A DNA stretch of 64,000 nt from assembly GCF_001715975.1 (NCBI RefSeq), contig NZ_MARB01000010.1, forward strand, positions 62,001 through 126,000, in the 5' to 3' direction. The translations under genes were made by a program, and so were the position numbers. Of the stretch, positions 60,675-64,000 are shown piece after piece (within the stretch, counting starts at the first letter, position 1; each line of letters opens with the position of its first letter). Source of the stretch: Candidatus Thiodiazotropha endolucinida. GTDB lineage: Bacteria > Pseudomonadota > Gammaproteobacteria > Chromatiales > Chromatiaceae. A model generated the notes under the pieces. The model made no database searches, was not told where the DNA came from, and saw nothing but the letters and a program-made list of their open reading frames with translations.

Positions 60675-61709
60675 TTATTGGTTGTTCAGGTTTTTTTTCA
60701 GAAATTTCATCTCTTTTGCCATCGACTCCAGATTTCGCAGCCGGGCTATCACGCGTTTCCAGGCACCATTTTCCATGGCGGGTAGGTTACCACTGTAGTA
60801 CCCCGGCTCGATGAATGAGCGGGTAGCCAGGGTGGCCGCCGAAAAGTGCACATTATCACCTATCGTCAAATGCCCCACCAGACCTGTTTGACCACCGATG
60901 GTGCAATGGCTTCCAATCTTTGTTGATCCGGCTACCGCCGAGCAACCGGCCATCGCCGTATTCCGGCCTATTTCCACGTTGTGGGCAATCTGAATGAGAT
61001 TATCCAGCTTAACCCCGTCATGCAGGATCGTATCTTCCAGCGCACCGCGGTCGATGGTGGTGTTGGCGCCGATTTCCACATCATCCCCAACCCGTACCCG
61101 ACCGAGTTGCGGTACTTTGACCCAATGCCCTTCGTCATTTGCCAGGCCGAAGCCATCCGCACCCAGCACCGCCCCTGGATGAATCAGGCAACGCTGACCC
61201 AGGCGGGTGTCGTGACACAGGGTCACATTCGCCACCAACCGGCTATCGGCACCGATCCGGCAATTGTCCTCGACCACACAACCCGGACCTATACAGACTC
61301 CAGATTCAACAGTCACACCTTCCCCAATCACAACACAGGGCCCGATCCAGGCACTGCTGTCGATCGACGATGATCGACCCACAACCGCCGTGGCATCGAT
61401 ACCGGGGGTAATGGTTTTGCGGGGAAACAGCTTTGTTGCCACTCTGGCATAGGCAAGATAGGGGTTATCGGAGACCAACGCTGAAGTCGGGCAATCGGCG
61501 GCATCCTTCTCGTATAGGATCACAGCCGAGGCCTGTGTCGCTGAAAGATATTTACGATAGGCGGGATTACTGAGAAAACTGATCTCTCCGGATTGTGCGC
61601 TCTGTAGCGTCCCAACCCCTCTGATCATTGTTTCTGGATCACCCAGCAGCTTCGCCCCAACGGCATCCGCCAGGTCTCCGAGACTGGATCCAGATGATCT
61701 TGATACCAC
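60675..61709 (-). CDS. lpxD: UDP-3-O-acylglucosamine N-acyltransferase
   Basis: 344-aa acyltransferase of lipid A synthesis. An amino-terminal uridine-binding domain (1-100) precedes hexapeptide repeats (100-290), with the catalytic His in IQIAHNVEIGRNTAMAGCSAVAGS. A short helix ends the protein. The start codon is GTG, preceded by AAGG. It follows ompH with one base between. Confidence 0.95.
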   Translation of the reverse strand: MVSRSSGSSLGDLADAVGAKLLGDPETMIRGVGTLQSAQSGEISFLSNPAYRKYLSATQASAVILYEKDAADCPTSALVSDNPYLAYARVATKLFPRKTITPGIDATAVVGRSSSIDSSAWIGPCVVIGEGVTVESGVCIGPGCVVEDNCRIGADSRLVANVTLCHDTRLGQRCLIHPGAVLGADGFGLANDEGHWVKVPQLGRVRVGDDVEIGANTTIDRGALEDTILHDGVKLDNLIQIAHNVEIGRNTAMAGCSAVAGSTKIGSHCTIGGQTGLVGHLTIGDNVHFSAATLATRSFIEPGYYSGNLPAMENGAWKRVIARLRNLESMAKEMKFLKKNLNNQ

Positions 61710-61710
61710 C

Positions 61711-62226
61711 TTATTCAGCTTTTAACTGACGCAGTTTTTCCAACACCTTATCTGAGATGTCGATCTTTTTACTGAAATAGACGACACCATCTGAAACGAT
61801 AAGGTCTATCTTCTCACTCTTACCCACTTCCCGGATCACTTCGCGCACCTGCTGACGGAGTTTCTTGAACTCCTCGTTCTGGCGCAGGTTGAGGTCCTCG
61901 CGAAACTCGGTCTGGGCGTTTTTCAACTTGCGGCTGCGACTGAGAATATCCCTCTCCAGCCGTTTGACCTCGGACTCGCTCATCACCGAGCCGTCCCGCT
62001 GCAGCTTCTCTTCAAGCTGTTTCAGCCGCTTCTGGGAAGCGAGCAGGTCTTTCTCCCGCCGGGAAAACTCAGTCTGCAACCGCTCCCTGGCAGATTTGTA
62101 TTGCGGCGACTCCTCGAAGACTTTTGTGGCGTTCACGAAGCCGATACGATACTCCTCGGCTACAGCACTGCCGGTCACGAAAAAACCAAGGGTCAAAGCA
62201 AGTAGTATATGTCTTAGCGAATTCAC
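61711..62226 (-). CDS. skp: Periplasmic chaperone Skp/OmpH
   Basis: 171 aa with signal peptide NSLRHILLALTLGFFVTGSAVAEE. It holds unfolded outer-membrane proteins on the way to BamA. The mature part begins YRIGFVNATKVFEESPQ and consists of long charged coiled coils (residues 50-140). The GTG at 62226 is chosen because GGGAG lies seven bases before it and the signal peptide follows at once. An upstream ATG at 62292 would overlap bamA by 47 bases. Located between bamA and lpxD. Confidence 0.92.
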   Translation of the reverse strand: MNSLRHILLALTLGFFVTGSAVAEEYRIGFVNATKVFEESPQYKSARERLQTEFSRREKDLLASQKRLKQLEEKLQRDGSVMSESEVKRLERDILSRSRKLKNAQTEFREDLNLRQNEEFKKLRQQVREVIREVGKSEKIDLIVSDGVVYFSKKIDISDKVLEKLRQLKAE

Positions 62227-62245
62227 CCATTCACTCCCTAACTGT

Positions 62246-64000
62246 TTAGAAACCACTACCAATCCTGAATTGAAGGTTCTTGATATCATCACCCTCTTCC
62301 TCTTTGATCGGATACCCCCAGCTGAAAGAGAGGGCTCCTACTGGCGAGAACCAGGATAACATCAGACCGGTGGAAGCCCTAAACAGGTCCCACTCGACCT
62401 TCTCATCCCCAGCCAGATCGAATACGTTGCCGACATCGACAAACAAACCGGCACGCACCGTGTCCTTAAAGTCATCGCCAAAGGCGGGAAAGAGTAACTC
62501 CATCTGACCCACGATTCTAGCATTTGCTCCCAAAGCATCATCCTGGGAGTCCTGCGGTCCCAGGGTATTCTCCTCAAATCCCCTGACCGAACCGATACCG
62601 CCGGCGTAGAAATTACGGAAAAATGGCAGCTCATCGTCTTCCCCGTAACCATCGCCATATCCCAACTCCCCATTCAGCTTCAAGGTCAGAGAGTTGGTGA
62701 GCTGAAAATAGAGGGCATTTGAGTATCTAACGCGGTAGTACTGCAGATCACTGCCGGGGGTGTTGGTCTCGATGGTGAAGACCTGCCGATTACCCCGATT
62801 GGGAAATATGGCGCGATCCCTGGTGTCGTGAATCCAGCTGCCCACCAACTCGAAATCGCTGAATTTATCGCCGTTGGTTTCTATGAATTCCTCGATCTCA
62901 TCGGAAGGGGAGGAGCCAAGAAAAAAGGTCGTATGCTCGTAGGCCAGACTGAATCTAAAGCGGTCGTATTCCGTCAAGGGTATGCCGAAATGGACCCCGA
63001 GACGCCCCACGTCGGTGGAATAGCTGGAAATATTCAGTTCCGAGAAATCGGTCTCCCGGTAACTCAGCTCATAACCCTGACTTACGCCGTCAATGGTGTA
63101 GTAGGGATTGGTATAGGACAAAGAGAGCTTTTTGGTTGCATCGCTGGTATCGAAGCCAGCGCTGAAGCGGTTCCCCGTACCGAGAAAATTGTTTTCACTG
63201 ATGCTGGCATTGAAGATCACTCCCTGGGTCTGAGTAAACCCGACACCGGCACTGAACTGCCCGGATGCAGCCTCGGTCACAGCAAGGTTCACATCGAGTT
63301 GATCCGTGGAGCCCGGTACTGCTGGGGTCTCCATATTCACTTCACTGAAAAAGCCCAAACGCTGCAGGCGTTCCCTTGAGAGCCGGGTCTTCTCACCGGA
63401 AAACCAGGCTGATTCCATCTGTCTCAATTCCCGACGCAACACCTCATCACGGGTGTTGGTATTACCCGATATATTGATATAGCGGACATAGACCCTTTTT
63501 CCCGGATCAACGAAAAATGTGATGGCCACCTGCATCTTTTCACGATCAATATCGGGAATGGTGTTGACATTGGCAAAGGCATATCCCACATCGGAATAGT
63601 GCCGGTTCAGCCTGTCTGCGCTGGCTGTCAGTTTTTTACGGGAGAAGACCGCCCCCCGTTTGAGATGGATTAGAGGAAATAGCTCCTCCGGATTCAGTTC
63701 CAGGTCTCCGGCCAACTTGATATCGCTGAGGGTGAAGACATCACCCTCGTCGATCACCACGGTAATGTATATATCCTTCTTGTCCGGTGTTATGGATACC
63801 TGGGTGGACTCGATCTTGAAGTCGATATAACCCCGATCAAGATAGAATGAGCGCAATGTCTCCAGGTCGCCTGAGAGCGCCTGTTTGGAATATTTGTCGC
63901 GGCTGGAGAAGACGGCATACCAGGACGGCACACCCAATTCGAACTTATCCAACAACTCGTCATCTTCATAGGCCCGATTGCCGATAATGTTTATGTGCTT
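62246..64000 (-). CDS. bamA: Outer membrane protein assembly factor BamA, 5' end outside window
   Basis: The frame is open to the right edge (584 codons plus stop inside the window). It covers POTRA domains from the third onward ([21 protein letters not shown], then [20 protein letters not shown] and [23 protein letters not shown]) and the beta-barrel, with [14 protein letters not shown] as the conserved lid-lock motif and a final Phe (QFRIGSGF). The signal peptide and first POTRA domains are missing because of the window edge. It folds proteins into the outer membrane. Confidence 0.97.
   Translation of the reverse strand, partial: KHINIIGNRAYEDDELLDKFELGVPSWYAVFSSRDKYSKQALSGDLETLRSFYLDRGYIDFKIESTQVSITPDKKDIYITVVIDEGDVFTLSDIKLAGDLELNPEELFPLIHLKRGAVFSRKKLTASADRLNRHYSDVGYAFANVNTIPDIDREKMQVAITFFVDPGKRVYVRYINISGNTNTRDEVLRRELRQMESAWFSGEKTRLSRERLQRLGFFSEVNMETPAVPGSTDQLDVNLAVTEAASGQFSAGVGFTQTQGVIFNASISENNFLGTGNRFSAGFDTSDATKKLSLSYTNPYYTIDGVSQGYELSYRETDFSELNISSYSTDVGRLGVHFGIPLTEYDRFRFSLAYEHTTFFLGSSPSDEIEEFIETNGDKFSDFELVGSWIHDTRDRAIFPNRGNRQVFTIETNTPGSDLQYYRVRYSNALYFQLTNSLTLKLNGELGYGDGYGEDDELPFFRNFYAGGIGSVRGFEENTLGPQDSQDDALGANARIVGQMELLFPAFGDDFKDTVRAGLFVDVGNVFDLAGDEKVEWDLFRASTGLMLSWFSPVGALSFSWGYPIKEEEGDDIKNLQFRIGSGF

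Overview
The window looks like chromosomal DNA of a sulfur-oxidising type gammaproteobacterium (Chromatiales or an allied lineage such as the Sedimenticola/Thiodiazotropha symbionts). This is inferred from gene content and order: a 14-gene type NADH dehydrogenase operon with separate nuoC and nuoD, the carAB-greA-yhbY-rlmE-ftsH-folP-glmM-tpiA-secG-tRNA-Leu block, the bamA-ompH-lpxD-fabZ-lpxA-lpxB-rnhB-dnaE-accA-tilS block, and 2-oxoacid:ferredoxin oxidoreductase genes joined to an Rnf cluster. No rRNA gene is present, so the assignment is not proven. Most genes lie on the minus strand.

Layout from left to right. Positions 1-11366 hold nuoA to nuoL (nuoL runs off the left edge). They are followed by a promoter, a terminator and tRNA-Leu(GAG). 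Positions 11669-24291 hold the conserved housekeeping block from secG to carA. This block and the nuo operon are interrupted at four points by short elements with inverted ends of the type CCGCAAATGGACGCTAAT. The one between carA and carB carries a GxxExxY-family gene whose start and stop codons fall in or beside the repeats. A terminator-like hairpin sits just upstream of carA.

Positions 24632-25517 carry a NUDIX gene and a small Cys-rich ORF. Positions 25725-40996 form one long apparent operon: korA, korB, an 840-aa protein ending in a ferredoxin-like motif, rnfB, a 1526-aa pyruvate:ferredoxin-oxidoreductase-like protein with an eroded active site, rnfC, rnfD, rnfG, rnfE, rnfA, and a 58-aa membrane protein with a CxxCxxC motif overlapping rnfA. 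Gene overlaps of 1 to 17 bases suggest translational coupling. The proposed job is to couple ferredoxin-dependent 2-oxoacid chemistry (possibly reductive carboxylation for carbon fixation) to Rnf and thus to NADH and the ion gradient, with the two large unfamiliar proteins as electron-transfer or docking subunits.

Positions 41248-49638 are accessory: a DUF2058 protein, a CHAD protein, a three-gene operon (FHA-like plus PPP phosphatase, GHKL-type ATPase, calcineurin-like phosphoesterase), two thioredoxin-type proteins, a GIY-YIG protein, a universal stress protein and a truncated pentapeptide-repeat gene. A 20-base repeat recurs at gene ends here. Positions 49832-64000 return to conserved genes: tilS, accA, dnaE, rnhB, an exosortase-A-type acyl-CoA ligase inserted out of context, then lpxB-lpxA-fabZ-lpxD-ompH-bamA (bamA runs off the right edge).
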